64,000 nucleotides of DNA from NCBI RefSeq assembly GCF_025399195.1, contig NW_026252097.1, forward strand, positions 361,285-425,284, written 5' to 3'. Source of the DNA: Umbelopsis ramanniana AG (lineage: Eukaryota > Mucoromycota > Umbelopsidomycetes > Umbelopsidales > Umbelopsidaceae). The notes under the pieces are model-generated. The model searched no databases and was not told the DNA's origin. It worked only from the letters and a program-made list of their open reading frames with translations. How positions within the stretch are numbered: position 1 is the stretch's first letter; each line of letters begins with the position of its first letter. Position numbers and translations under genes: made by a program. Of the stretch, positions 10,719 to 26,288 are shown piece by piece.

Positions 10719-13507
10719 CTAATCGTCAAAAAAGGCATCAATGTTATCAACATTAATTGGCGACATAGAGATTTCTTTCTCTTCATATTCAAGTGAGGTT
10801 GCAGAGCTGGAACTTTTGGAGAGAATGGACGGGTTGGTACTAGGCCGTTTAGAGAAAAGAGATGTGTCACTCGATCTACGAAACAAATCTTTACTGGGGG
10901 AAGCGCGACCATCCATTTCAAATAACGTGGAAGATCGTGGTGGTGCTATGGGTCGACGCGATGGTTTTTGCATAGCCAGTTGACTATTCGATGCAGGCAG
11001 AGGTGCAGGCAGATCATTTTCGTCGTTTGATTTGCTGGAGCCACGAAGGTATGAAAAAATCGTCTTTCGACGGTTGGGAACAGGTGTTGTGGTATCGATT
11101 TCAGCAGATGGTTCTTGCTGGGGTATGGTTGGAGCGACCAATGCGGAGCGGGAAATGTTGTGAAGGTGAGACTCTCGAGCCGATTCTGAAAAGATGGCAT
11201 CACAGAACTCAATCAAGTCCTTGACCAGTCTATGTGGACATTTGTCGTGTACTGTAATGGTACTTTCCACCCTTGGTCTGAGCAATATGGGGCCCAACAC
11301 TGCTGCGATCTTTCCAGGTAAGGTTTCATTGAGAGGTGCCTGGCAGCTACTGGTCAATTCATGCAAATGTCGTATTAACAGCTCCGACGCTTTGTAGTTT
11401 GCAGCAGGTAATGTGGATAAAAGATTTGAAATCGACTGTACGCGAGTCACGTCATCTAAATTATCTGCGGAACAGCAAAGGGACCACGCATGTCAGTTTC
11501 ATAACGGTTTTGAGAGGCGCTGACTCGATCGTTTGTAACTTACTGTTGGCATACAGCACTTTCGCAGGGTCATACAAATCAAAAGTCAAAAGGCATTCCG
11601 GTAGTTCCTGTAGGTATAATCGTAGAACGGCAGCCAGTAATAGCGGATCGAATTTCTTGACTTTTTCATTATCAATGTCACTGCAATTCAACTCAGCCCT
11701 TGCTTCGTGCACTCTGTCCAATGGAACATCGGTCACCCAGATAACCGAGATTTCTAGAGAGTTGAATAATTAGGTTAGACGGTTAAGCTGATGTAATTGA
11801 ATGACAAGGGACGCAGAAGCTTAAAAAAAAAAAGACATATTTTCATTAGTACGGACCTTCGTCAAAAAGGCGCTTGCAGACTGTAGTGATGAAAAAAAAA
11901 ATGAGCAAGTGCTTCATTGAGTCAGGCGAATCACGGCATGACTACGTACCTGTATCAAGTTGGCCAAGACCTTCTGAAAGAATCGCTGGCAAACCATTGC
12001 CAGAGGCTGCATCTAGTGGAATCCCAAACTGGTGATCTACAGCAAAGAACATGAAAGAAGAAGTTATTGACCCAAAGCGGCTAATCAGCGATGCACCAAT
12101 TACGGTTTTCTTCCGTTTTACCTTGCCGTGGCCTGTTGTGGTAGTCAACATACAAAATGGGCCTGGGGCAGTACCGTCCGGTTCGATATTGCTCAACAAT
12201 ATATTGCACATCAGCAGCCGGCCGTAGCGTTTCTTGATACAACATGAGACGATCATACGTGTCCTTGCAATTGGGTATGATGTTGGACATGGTAGCGGCC
12301 AACGTGGTAAAAGCTACGAGAGAGAGAGAGAGAATGAATTAGAACAATTGATTGCCAATGCGTTTAGAGTCGTAAAGAAGCTTAAATTAATTATAGAATA
12401 CGGTACCTTGTTTCAGTCCACGTATACGCTCCATTTCCAAATTCTCCATTTCATCTAAATGAGCAAACTATTGGACCGGGAACGGAGTTTACATTAATGA
12501 ACATTGGCTGACAACACCATGCTAAGGGGTAAAGGGAGAACATTTACCATGGATTCTTCTAAGATCAAACGCATGTCATCAGCCTTCTCCACAGCTGTTC
12601 GAAACGCCTCGTCTGCGGTCTCGGCCATGGCACGGAGTTTGTTAAGCGATGCCTCATCCGGGCCCTGCTGTTGCCACATACCAAATAAACCTCCCACTTT
12701 TGTATTGGAGTTAGGGAGAATATCGATGGGATCGATATCTGTAAGTGAATACATGACGACATCATGATCATCTTGGTGTTTTGTGAGGATCTTGAGATCC
12801 AACAGTTGATCTATGATCTGTTCAGCCTGATCATAGGTGGTAGCCAATCGACGGGTGATGAAATATTCGATTAGGGTAGATGGCGGTACCATCGATGAAT
12901 CGTTGGGCAAGGATTGCTTTAATTGGAGGACCAAACCCTGGAACTGTTCGACTGAGTAGGAAGTGTCATTCAAAACAAGCTCCTTGATGGGGGGCGGGGT
13001 TGCTTGCTTGGGGAGAGCAACTTCAAGGTCAGTGCATTTTTTGTCCCTTGTTTGTCGAAGTTTGTACAATGGCTTGGATAGGATTTCGAATTGACGGATC
13101 TGAGTGTCCATGGCATCTCGACCGTTTTGGGTTACACGTCGATACATGGATGACAATCGTAATAAAGGCTGAAGGACCATACCACTAATCTCATGGGCTA
13201 AGCGGTTATGCGTCGAAGCCAGCTCGGTGCTTTCACGACGAATCATAGAAAAGCATTGAGATAGACCTGTTTCTTGTGACTCGCTCATGCAAGGGACAGA
13301 TTCTAGGTTAGCCAGAGTTTCGGCGTACAGTAATTCAGCGTCTATGCGGGCTCGGACGTAGCGGATAATATCTTCGTTTTCCAGCTCAGAATGCGCCAGT
13401 CGTTCATGAAGTATGTTTAATCCTGATGTAAAGTTAGGGATGATGCTGTGATCATCCAATGTGGTGGGTGGATGCCAGAACGCATCGTGGAAATGGACTC
13501 CTGCCAT
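10719..13507 (-). CDS. RGD2-like RhoGAP with split F-BAR, DEP and GAP domains
   Basis: Seven exons (12548-13507, 12407-12467, 12122-12313, 11950-12036, 11857-11880, 11544-11753, 10719-11464) give about 759 residues. The N-terminal FCH/F-BAR half (FWHPPTTLDDHSI.., ERLAHSELENEDIIRYVRAR) is followed by a DEP-like segment near residues 215-270 (TLIEYFITRRLATTYDQAEQ). The F-BAR then resumes (HLDEMENLEMERIRGLKQ), so DEP sits inside the F-BAR as in yeast Rgd2. The GAP domain runs from about 425 to 600 (FGIPLD.., AVLRLYLQELPECLL.., AAVLGPILLRP). The tail is Ser/Pro-rich with a polybasic stretch and ends in IDAFFDD. Family role: membrane-curvature-linked regulation of Cdc42/Rho GTPases in polarity and cell-wall control. 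Oddities: a 24-nt exon with a GTCCGT donor, and no arginine at the expected finger position (see findings). Confidence 0.85.
12317..12335. repeat. AG dinucleotide repeat in an intron
   Basis: A (GA)n run sits in the second intron of the RhoGAP gene just upstream of its acceptor, where on the coding strand it forms the pyrimidine-rich CT tract. Confidence 0.7.
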
Positions 13508-14060
13508 TTCTATTACGCTCGTAATGGGCTCACAAAGCTTCAAGCTGCAGAGGCGCTCCAGGGCTTCGGGGACAAGTCACACAACAGCGGAATTTGAATG
13601 CGAGGAATGTCCCATCGAAAAAATGGGCCATGCTCATCGATCTTTAGCATACGAAAGCTTCCCTTTCTGGCAGTTCTTTGAATGAAATTGGATCTCCATT
13701 AGAAATGGGATAGTTCAGAAGGCGCTTCTAAATATGGTAGAAGGGTGAAGAGCTAATAGTCTGAAGTCGCCAAAGGAAACAAGCAATATTTTTGGTCACG
13801 ATGTTTTTTTTTAATAGGTGAAAACGAGAATGTGCGGTATGCCATTATTATAGAATTCTTTTTACAGCTAGCATAGAGCAGAAATTGTGTATGGGGTGGG
13901 TGAGCGGGCGGGAGGATGACAGAGAAAAAGGCATGAATGATATATACAACGAGAACTATTTTAGCATCGGGAAAGGTAAAGTTGTTTTTCTTTTGAAGAT
14001 GACATGAGAGGGATAAATTGGGAGGTTCATGATAACCGGTACCATAGTCTTTGAATGGGT
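13508..14060. other. Spacer between the RhoGAP and SAM/HMG-box genes
   Basis: The spacer contains the RhoGAP promoter and the 3' end of the leftward SAM/HMG-box gene. No further gene is seen. Confidence 0.6.
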
Positions 14061-15667
14061 TCAACTTCTCAAATGAAAGGACTTGCGTCGACTGATTCGA
14101 GGAGTATATGCTATGGTATCGGACGGTGGTGGTGATGGATTGGCGTTAATTGTTTCATCATCTTTGTAGACAGGTACAGTACCTTCATCGCTTCGAACAT
14201 CTGATTCAGGCTGAGCGATGATGGAGTCAGGTGTAATAGGATTTCTTCTGGTGGCCCTTGGAGAAACTTCACTAAATGAGGATGATGGGGTTGTTTCGGC
14301 ATTGGTTGAGCGACTCAAGTAAGGTGTGGTGGGAGGCTCCGAGGTACCATTGTAATAAGCGTCTTGAGCAGCGAGTCGTTCAGAACTTAAACGACCAACA
14401 TCAGCCTTGCGGGTAAAAAAATTGGGTGTGGTTGCAGCAGAAAAGCTAGGATGACTCATGCTGCCACTGTTTGAGGTGCCATTGCTGTAATAGCCGTTGT
14501 TACTGTGACCATTACTTGAGTTGCCGTTACTGGTATGGCCATTACCATTGCCGTTGGAACTAGAGTCAGCGATGGATCCACTGCTAGGCGATTCTGTTTT
14601 AACTCTTTTGCGAGGTCGACCAACTGCTCTAGCAGCTGCATCTTGTTTCGAGCGAAAATCTGTAAGATATTTTTGATAATGCTGAAAGAGATGTGAGTTC
14701 TTGTAATCTACGTTTCTATATTATCATTATGTTAAAAAGGGAACATAAACGACGTACCTTGTGTTCTTCAGTCTTTTGATATTCGGCTAATTCTCGCAAG
14801 TATTCATCTTTGGCGAGATTGGCAGCATCTTCATAAGTTTGCTTAACATTGGATTCGATGTTTTTCCAGCGATTGCCGACAATGCGAGCTAGTTCGGTAA
14901 AAGACATGTTGTAGTCCTTTAATTCTTTTCTAACATCGTTGGAAAACATGACATAGGCGGAAGGTGGTTTGATAGGGGCATTTTTATCGGGTTTAGCATG
15001 TCGGCGGTATTTGCGTTTGGTCAGCGGTGAGCTGGACGACGTATCATCTTCTGTGGACGAGATACTGCTGGAGCATTCCAGTGATCCGTTTGCGTCTTGT
15101 CCGGTGTTGAAGCTCGCCATGGATGAATATCCAGACGTCGATGCTGTCGTCATGGGGGAATGATCTGAGGAAAGTTGATAACATTCAATATGGGGTGGCA
15201 TGACGTAGAAATTTGCAAACCATCAACTTACGATCTTTGTTTCCAAAGCCATGTTCTACCACGAGTGGTTGATTGGCAGGAATGCCTTTACGATTAGCGA
15301 TTTCTCGCTGAAGTAACTAATAATATTGAATGAGTTTCAATGGTTGGGCAAGGAGGCTGACAAGGCCAATGGTCTAGACCTTGTGGAAAAATAAAAAAAT
15401 GAAAAATTCTGCAACGTACTCTTCTGTGACCACGCTTAACATTGAGTGCTGATAAGTCGGCTTCGGTAATATCATATAACTAAAGAATAATAAGGGTTTC
15501 AGCATTGGCATGTGCGGGTGACATTATGATAAATTGGTACGCACTGATTTAAGTTGGTCGAAGCCCTCTTCTGCGAATCGTTCATAGTATTGATTCAAAC
15601 CACATTTGCTCAGCAGATCTTTCACACGTTGCTCGTCGGAAGCATATGTTTGTAGTTGCTGTGACAT
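14061..15667 (-). CDS. SAM-domain and HMG-box DNA-binding protein
   Basis: Five exons (15545-15667, 15420-15479, 15232-15316, 14758-15164, 14061-14681) give about 431 residues. Residues 10-70 form a sterile alpha motif: VKDLLSKCGLNQYYERFAEE, FDQLKSLYDITEADLSAL and VKRGHRRLLQREI. After a Ser-rich linker with a basic patch (KRKYRRHAKPDK) comes an HMG box at about 151-222, with the hallmarks IKPPSAYVMF, FTELARIVGNRWKNI and YEDAANLAKDEY. An AT-hook-like GRPRKRVK follows. The tail is Asn/Gly/Ser-rich and then Ser/Thr/Pro-rich. The single HMG box with a proline-rich start resembles non-sequence-specific or MATA-HMG-like factors. SAM probably mediates homo- or hetero-oligomerisation. I infer a nuclear transcriptional or chromatin role; I do not know the specific target. 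Confidence 0.85.
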
Positions 15668-15952
15668 ACTTTAGGACATTGGAAGGCTTATATGCTATAA
15701 CTATTGGTGGTTGAAGACGAAGAAAGTGAAGAAGAGGAGAAGAAAATGAATTGGGAGATCTTACGGCCTACCGAATAAGGCGTAAATATATTGGTTCCAA
15801 GGAGGATGACGCTGGATTGCCTAGTTACCAAATCGAGTGGGCTGAACATAAAATGTGATTCGCTAAACAATTCCAGAAGCCACATAGAAGGGGTATGGAA
15901 GATTCTTACGTCATACCTTTTTTATGTTCTAAGAAGATAATAGAACACTATA

Positions 15953-18708
<2,756 letters not shown>

Positions 18709-18840
18709 TTGCTTGTATTCAATGCGATCGACAATAGTTGACAGGAGTTTGTTCCTTGCCGCAGGCTCTCTCACTGCAAAAAGTGTCCACATCGGTCTTT
18801 GAAAATGGTAAAATGACTGTTTATTTTTTCCCCAAATCTC

Positions 18841-21800
18841 TCAATCCATATCACCTTCGAGAAGATCGTTTTGTAACAAACCTTCAATGAAGGCAATATC
18901 GGGTGGTGCAAGGGAGAGATTGGCTTGGTAGACGTATAGACTAATATGGTTTACAAAGAATTCTAGTTGGTGCACACTGCCTATATTACGCATCGTCAAC
19001 ATTGGGCGCTTTCTTTCGCCGTTAGAGGTATCGATGGATGGATTAGATGTAAGGGCTTGTTCAGCGTAGTTGTCTATCCCAGTGGCGGATGAGGCTAGTT
19101 TGGAAGCAAATCGCTCAATGATGGTGGAAGGATGAGACTTCTTTTGCAGCAAAGCATCTATGTCGTCAACTATGAAAATCCATTGGTATCTACAAGGATA
19201 GACCAACATTAGATAGAGTGTACCGGACAGGAAAATATATCATGGGTTGTCTTACATTTGGAAGGATTCGGTTTCCAAGGTGCAAAGTAGATCCAAAAAC
19301 TTGCAACCAGCTAGGGCGATTTGAGCTTCTTCAGGCTTGGCTGTCATGTCATTGCCTAAGAATGAGTTGAACAAACGCATCTTTTATACATCGATAGATC
19401 GTTAGTACTGGCTGGAGCCTTCCACTAGTTCTCAAATGAACTTACCATCTCAGTAAGAATGACCGGCCAAAAATTAGTCAAGTGTCGCTGCGAGAATCGA
19501 GTGATAATGACCCGTAAGCACAAATAAATTTCTACGTGAATGAGTTCGTTATGGTCCAATTTGAGTAATTCGACCAACTTTTCTTGTATGATGGGAAGCT
19601 GAGAGATGAATTGGTCATTGGTACCAGAAAAGATGATAAAGGTCAGACGGCGCAAGTTGAGAGCTCTAGCAAGAGATTCTTGTTCACGGTTGGAGAACAA
19701 AGCAGTGGACGGCGAGGTGGAGATTCGATTGGCAACTTCGACAAATCTTTCCTTCTCAGCCGTCATAATGGCTTGGATGATGGTTCTCCATTTTTGACAC
19801 GTCGCTGCGCTCATGTAAAAAAATCGACTATCCAGGAACATTTCCCATACTTCCTTTCGCCAAGTTCGGTAGGTAAATGGTAGCTTCGCCATTTCATATA
19901 TCTGATCGATGAAAACAACCACCTTGCTCAAACTCGGTTTTGTTTTGAGAACAGGGCCAATGACATAATATACAAGGTTATTGAGGAGAGAGTTAATTCT
20001 GTCCTGGTCAACAATCAAGTGCTTGAGTTTGGGAATGACAATATTTGCTATATACAAGTTGATCTTTAGGTGATGGTTAGCATACAAACGAAAACATGTA
20101 AGCTTCAACATCGTTTTCAATTTCTCCTTTTTTTTACCTGTTCAATCATGGTATCTTCTCGTGCTTTCCAGCCTGTTCGCTTCTCAAGGTCGCTGACCGT
20201 ACTACCGGACACCGAACGGCCCATTTCCGTTGCTGTTGCGTCATTCAGTGAAATTTTGTCAGAGGAAGCTGCATGCTCTTCCCGCTCATAAACATTGGTA
20301 CGTCGTAGCCAGATGCCTTGATCAAATGATCGTCCGGCGATTAAGATACAGTAATCAATGACTCGTTGATAGACGTCCTGAGCCTCCTTACGCACTCTTC
20401 GATCCTCTGCAACCGTGCCATCGTACAGTTTCTCCTGAACGGTGGTCAAGAATCGCAAAAGTGTAGGAATAAACATCTTCATGGTCGCCGAAGTTTGTGA
20501 CAAATAGTCCTTGGAAAACGTCTGTATCAACTGCCACATACTAGCCAGTTCTTCTGAGGTAACCAGCGTATCGCAATAAATCTCAGCGAATCGCATCAGC
20601 GAAGTATCCGTTCTACCCACGCAAAAAGAAAAAAAAAATTGACCCGACAAGATTTAGAAAGTCTGGCAAAAAGTACCGGTGTTAAGCAAATAAACTACAC
20701 TTACAATTTTCCCGTCCTCAAAATAACTCGGGGCCGACTAAGGTACATGCCGCTTGACCGTGCTCTGATACCATCGAAAAGAAGAGGCACCACATGCTGT
20801 GGTTTACCTGAAGGTGCTGACAGCATGAAATCGAAAACGATGGTGGATATCTTCTGATCCGCCGACATCTGGGCAAACGGGTTTAAGTTTCATTGTAACA
20901 CGACATGCTCATTAAAAAATTTTTTACCTCGAATTCTAACGCTGCAGGATTTGACATGAAGAATAGCTCAACACAAGCTTCAACGGTATCGATACTGTGG
21001 CTGCGGTACAATCGCTCCAATGTCTTCTCCAACCGCGTATGAACGCGTTGACATGAAGCAAGGTATCCCAAGGTGGATGGTTCACTATTATCCACGTCCA
21101 CCTTATTTGTATCAAATGTATCCCAGACATCGACAAGAACTTGAAGAATGGTGGGTAGATGGAACAATATCGTGTCGCGACCCTTCCTTTCCTCATGTGG
21201 CTGGTCCTTGGTATGAGCTGCATCGTCTCCGTAAAGTAATAGGGCAAATCCACGCAAGGCGGATGTATCATGGGTTTTTTGAGCATTGGCAGATGCGGTT
21301 GTAGCCGTGCTGGAGGCGGATGCTGTTCTCTTATGACCCGGTACCCAAGCATTGGACACATTCTTATCCATCAGGCAAAACATCATCATTTTCTCAATGC
21401 CATTGAGGAATATCAGAATATAGCTGTCGGGCAATTCAATGGTGTCCAGTACATCGGATCTATCTGTAACGGAAGATGCAAGCCGTTGTCGTATCAATCT
21501 CTCAAATTGGTTCCGACAGATGGTGGTTTGGTCGCATATGGAGATGAGGAGTGGTAAAATAATGTCCCGAAAATAACCACGAAGGTTGGGCAAGGAGGTG
21601 AGCCAAAAGTCCATCCAGTGTTGTAACACCGGTCGGTTTGACAAGGTGGAGAATGCGTCTGTCACACATCTGATAAACAAACCGGAAGTACTGAAAATTA
21701 CATCGCCATCAAAATTAGATTTTTCCTTCGACGTTGCCATCGGGGTGGCGGCTGTTGCACCTGTGACGTTCCGTGAAGCCGAAGAACCATCAAACTGTCC

Positions 21801-24800
21801 CATGGGATCTGTCAAAACGCTATCCACCTGCAGCTTTCTCCGGAGCGACTTTTCCGCATTGGCTACGGTGCCTTTGGCGGCGGATGAAACATAGGTGGCA
21901 AGTATGGACAGCGTGCTGTGAACAATATGCAATAGTCGCGTTTGCGGGTCGAGTTTTCCCGTGTGTATACAAAACAACAGCTTTTGCAAACATGTCTGGT
22001 GTATAGTGGCTACCGTATCAATATCAATGAAGTCAACAGTAGTGACAATTTCCAATAAAAGCTCGGCAGCATGGCCTTGAATGCTATTATTGACGATTTT
22101 GGCGTTGGGGGACAAATTATCTACTGGCTCACTTTGAAGGTATCTAGATGGGGGGGATTAGTCACGTTATGATGATGGAAGAGGATGCAAATTTTGGGAA
22201 ATATAATTTATGACTTACCGCAAGCTGATGGCAATCAGAGCGTCCAAGTAGGTGATATCGACATCCGTGTCATGTGTGACCGACTCCAGAGTACTGATCG
22301 ATAACTTTTCCAAAAACGCGTCGCTGACATGGCTGGGTGCCAGGATATGATAACTGGCAAACGATCGGAGCGCACCGAGTCCTCCGAATTTAACAATGTC
22401 CATCAACGTCTCGAACATATAGTCTGAAATATCCCAGTCGAAGGGACGAGCATATTGGAAATAGGTAATATTGTATTTTTCTTCGTCTTGCTCTGCCTTG
22501 GCGGTGACGGTAAACGTAGCTGGTCGCCAGACAATGCGCTTTTCTAGCAGACCCATGATGATAGGTTCCAATAAACGGGTATAGCTCCGTAAATGACATC
22601 GGATGAAGGTTTCACCAGCTCTACGTTCAGCCACGGTGGAACGACGTTTGATTAAATCCAACATGATGAACATTGGTTTCGCAAACACAACCGAAATCTT
22701 GTCGTCGTCGGACAATCTCCAAAACAATCCAAATCGAGCATATGCGTCCGTACGCTTGGAAAGATCGGGGTCTACTAAATAGGAGCTAACGATAGATTCA
22801 ACGAGGTGTGACCGTGTTTGTTCTGTGGTCTGCCAAATTAGCTGGACCGTTCGGTTGTGACAGAAAGGGGAATCCGCTGACAGGTAATTCCAGAGCTATC
22901 GAAAAAGGGTGATCCGAAATCAAGGTTAGTTACCAACGTGTTTTTGATTATGTTTGTCCACATTTCCCACTTACATTGTCCACAATGGCTTTAACGAGTT
23001 TGGGGTGCCAAGGAGAAGCCTTGATATAGCTCGGTGAATCGGCAACTTGTAGTAACGTGTTTAGGCTTGACGACACAAAGGTGAAATCTGGACCGTCTGA
23101 GCTGCATTTGAAAAGGGCTTCCATACAGTCTTTGATATCGATGGGCTTGATGTTTGCCCTTGCCATAAGGTGGCCTAATATTTCGCATACACTGTGGAAT
23201 AAACTATGATAATGTGCCTTGTTCCCATTTCTGGCTCTATCACCACGTTCTTCCATAGAAGGTGATAGTGCACAAGTTTGGATGAAAGTGGTGATGAAGG
23301 ATGCCGTGGCATGAATGAGCTCGTTGATCAATATAGATCCTCTCACCGGGTCGTATTTTGGCTGTGGCGTGTTGTAAATTGCCATAGTAGATTCAGAGAT
23401 GGAGTTGGGAAGGCTGGCCATAGACATATCACCACCATCTTCTTTACTTGAATTGTTGACGAAGTCAGTGAACAACTGAGTACTGGCATCCCCTGCATTG
23501 TTTCGAAGTCCATAGAAATTTCTAGCATACTCGATGATGCTTTCTCCAGAAGTGAATGTCTTATAGTCCTCCGTCGAAGACTGTAAATCTGTCTCTGTCG
23601 GACTTTCCAAGTTTAATTTCGACGGTCGACGGTCTTGAAGAATACCAGGGGCGAGTAGATGTAATAGTGTGGAGATAATGTTGACTAACACATTAGACTT
23701 GGCAGTAATAAATGAAAAGTTGGGTTGCTTGACTGCCTCCTATTACATGTAAACATGGAGATTAGTCGGTACACATATGGAAGCCTGAATGAAGTGCAAA
23801 AGTCCTTTTCCTTACCTCCAGTTTCCGTACGGCTGCAGCTAGAAAGAGAGGCATATGCATTTGTTGAATTTCCTCATCAGCCATTTTGAACGTTTGCAGT
23901 AAGAAGAGAATCAATGATAGATCGTCCAATTCTTGTTGGTAGGATCTTGATTCAGGATTACTATCGTTCTCTTTTCCAGGGTATCGTGTATCCATCAATG
24001 CAAACAATTTGGACCAAACCAGATAGGGATCCACTAGATCCAACCACATATTGGCCGAATGCCGCACCTATTGAAAATATATCAGTCAACATACGGAATA
24101 TCAGAAGAATAGTGGAGTCAACAAGGTGAAGGACAAGAAGGAAAGGGTATCTACCTCAGTATTGAACTCTGGCAGTTGCGACTCTTTTTTCAGGCACCTT
24201 ACAACATCAAGAAATATGGTATTCAACACCGGTTGACCAACTTCCCATTTGTCCATAAGCGAGACCAGCATGCGATACGGTCGCTGACCATCGTATAAGG
24301 CAAGGTCCTCTCTATCTTGTTTGCGTGATATACTCTCTATAAACAGCGAATTGATGGCCTGAACAAAAGGTTGGTGTGCATGTGTCAACATATAATTAAG
24401 CTGGGCTCGAGGTGATTCATCAGGTCCCAGTATCCATGCATACAGGCGTCGGTTGAGAGACATGTCCTTGCGAAGAACCGTGCCAGCCGCAGCCTTCATA
24501 ATGACCACTCTATCGTTATGAGAAAGAACCCTGAAACCGCAGAGAATAAAGCTGGTTAACGCCTTCATTCCTTCCCATCATATCACCAGCGGAGCCCTCA
24601 TACTTTGTGTTCAATCGAAAGTTTTGCACCAAAAGTTCCAGCATATTTCGCTGCACCAAAAGATGGGAATCACCGAGGGTCGCAGCAAAACTGCGTACCA
24701 TCAAATTGATGTTCTCCGCTCCACCTAACACAGCTGCTATATCTATTGCTGGAAGTTTCAGTACGACAAGTTGTGTCCCATACCTTCATCCTTGACCTGA

Positions 24801-25896
24801 ACTTACCTTCCTGATTATCGAGCTTGGGTAACCTGCGCAACAGATAATTCAACGCGGCAAGTCTAAGAGACGCGTTGTTGATCAAAACCAACCAAATGCA
24901 AGAGTTGTGAAAGGGAAGCTCCACAACCTTCCCCAATTGATCGATTAAAGAGATGCCCTGGGAAAAGAGACATGTGTCAGTGCACTGGCCATTTGTGTCC
25001 TCTCAGCGCCGTTACATTTCACACAAACTGACCTTATCAAAAAATTCACTTCCTTCCTCTTCCACCACCGGCAGTAGAGCAATGACTAAACCACGCATGG
25101 CCGGTTTCAAATCTGGACCCAATCTAAAGTAGTACTTTTCGAAGATGGATAGTAGTTGAGGCTACAAACAATGTAAAGCATGTTAAATGCAGAAGTTCCC
25201 TCATATAGACTGAAGGATATACGTACCTTAACGTGAGTGGCAGCGTGTTGCACAAACGGGAAAACACCAGCTGACCATAATGGCAAGTCCTCTACCAATT
25301 GATTAGGCTACGTGGGCAGGATGATATGAAGGTGTGAGATGGCATGAGGACGACTTATTCTAACCCCACCCCCAATTACCTCAATGGTCTCAAATATATA
25401 AGTATATACGTCTAAAGTCTTTTGGTGTACTCCGGCGGGAAACCCTGGGTTTAAACATTGCGCCAAACGCTTGGCAACCGTCATTTTCCGTGGTATAACA
25501 GGATACTGTGGGTAAGCTTGGAAGGACTGGAATACGATACAGCACTGGATCAGCTGGCGGATTGCGGAGATGATATTTACGATGGAAAGAACATACCCGT
25601 AGCAGACGGCCAAGAAATGAAATGATATCGGCCCATTCGTTGACAGCATCAAAGAATTGCAAATTCTTCTCTACTAGCTGTACATATTTTTTGTATCGAG
25701 GATCGTTGGCGTATTCTATGTACCGAGCCAAGCAAAAAGTGCTATCAAGTTAGTACTAAGGGCAATAGATAGATAGAGAGGAAATAGACTAGAACAAACC
25801 TTCTGAAGCACTTTTGGTGCTTGTAGTACTGCCGCTTGGCGATGCCGACCGCATCAGCGAATTGTTATAGTTATTAGAAGCTCCGTTGGTCGCCAT
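18841..25896 (-). CDS. DOP1: DOP1 (Dopey) endosome-Golgi trafficking scaffold
   Basis: Seventeen exons (25800-25896, 25597-25715, 25380-25526, 25227-25307, 25033-25161, 24807-24957, 24604-24748, 24155-24530, 23816-24067, 22975-23739, 22219-22895, 20928-22143, 20705-20868, 20138-20612, 19446-20063, 19256-19380, 18841-19189) give about 1961 residues in one unbroken frame. The Dopey N-terminal domain is clear: VNEWADIISFLGRLLR, KRLAQCLNPGFPAGVHQKTL and RKDMSLNRRLYAWILG. The C-terminal Dopey region with TYRTWRKEVWEMFLDSRFFY is also present. In yeast, Dop1 works with Mon2 and the flippase Neo1 on Golgi and endosome membranes. No transmembrane segment is needed. The first 30 residues are Ser/Asn-rich and disordered. 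The gene ends only 132 bp before the DDX41 start. Confidence 0.95.
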
Positions 25897-26288
25897 GCCG
25901 AGGAGTCTCGATGAGATCGATACAAGGTGAGGTTGAAGCAGCAGAAGTCGGGTTTACGGCGGGTAAGGGTGAAATGAGAAAAGGGATGACGTGAGAGTAC
26001 CCTTCAAGTCAATGAGTACCGACTGACTGTACAGTGCTGGCTTGGACACAAAGACTTCACGGTCCACCTTTCGTCTGGAGTTGCCAATGTAGCTCCCCCC
26101 CCCTTTCAGGCATCGACATGGTCCACGTGACTTAATTAAGCAAGGAACGTTATTTCGCTCACAAAAACGAGCGACGCAGACAAGCCACAGAGCCTAGGTT
26201 GTGCGGGGGGATAAGCCACCAATATTTTTGCTTGCCAGTTGGAATAGGACCCAGGGTCTTTTTTCCAATAATTCACCACACAGCAAAA
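25897..26288. promoter_or_regulatory. Divergent DOP1/uL16m promoter region
   Basis: This 392-bp spacer separates two divergent starts. A nine-C run at 26095-26103 followed by T creates a CCCCT (STRE-like) element. No TATA box stands out. Confidence 0.45.

Noticed and set aside
12494-13543. Longer N-terminus for the RhoGAP starting upstream of 13507
   Set aside because: The extra codons begin without an ATG, and the F-BAR signature starts only a few residues after the ATG at 13507.
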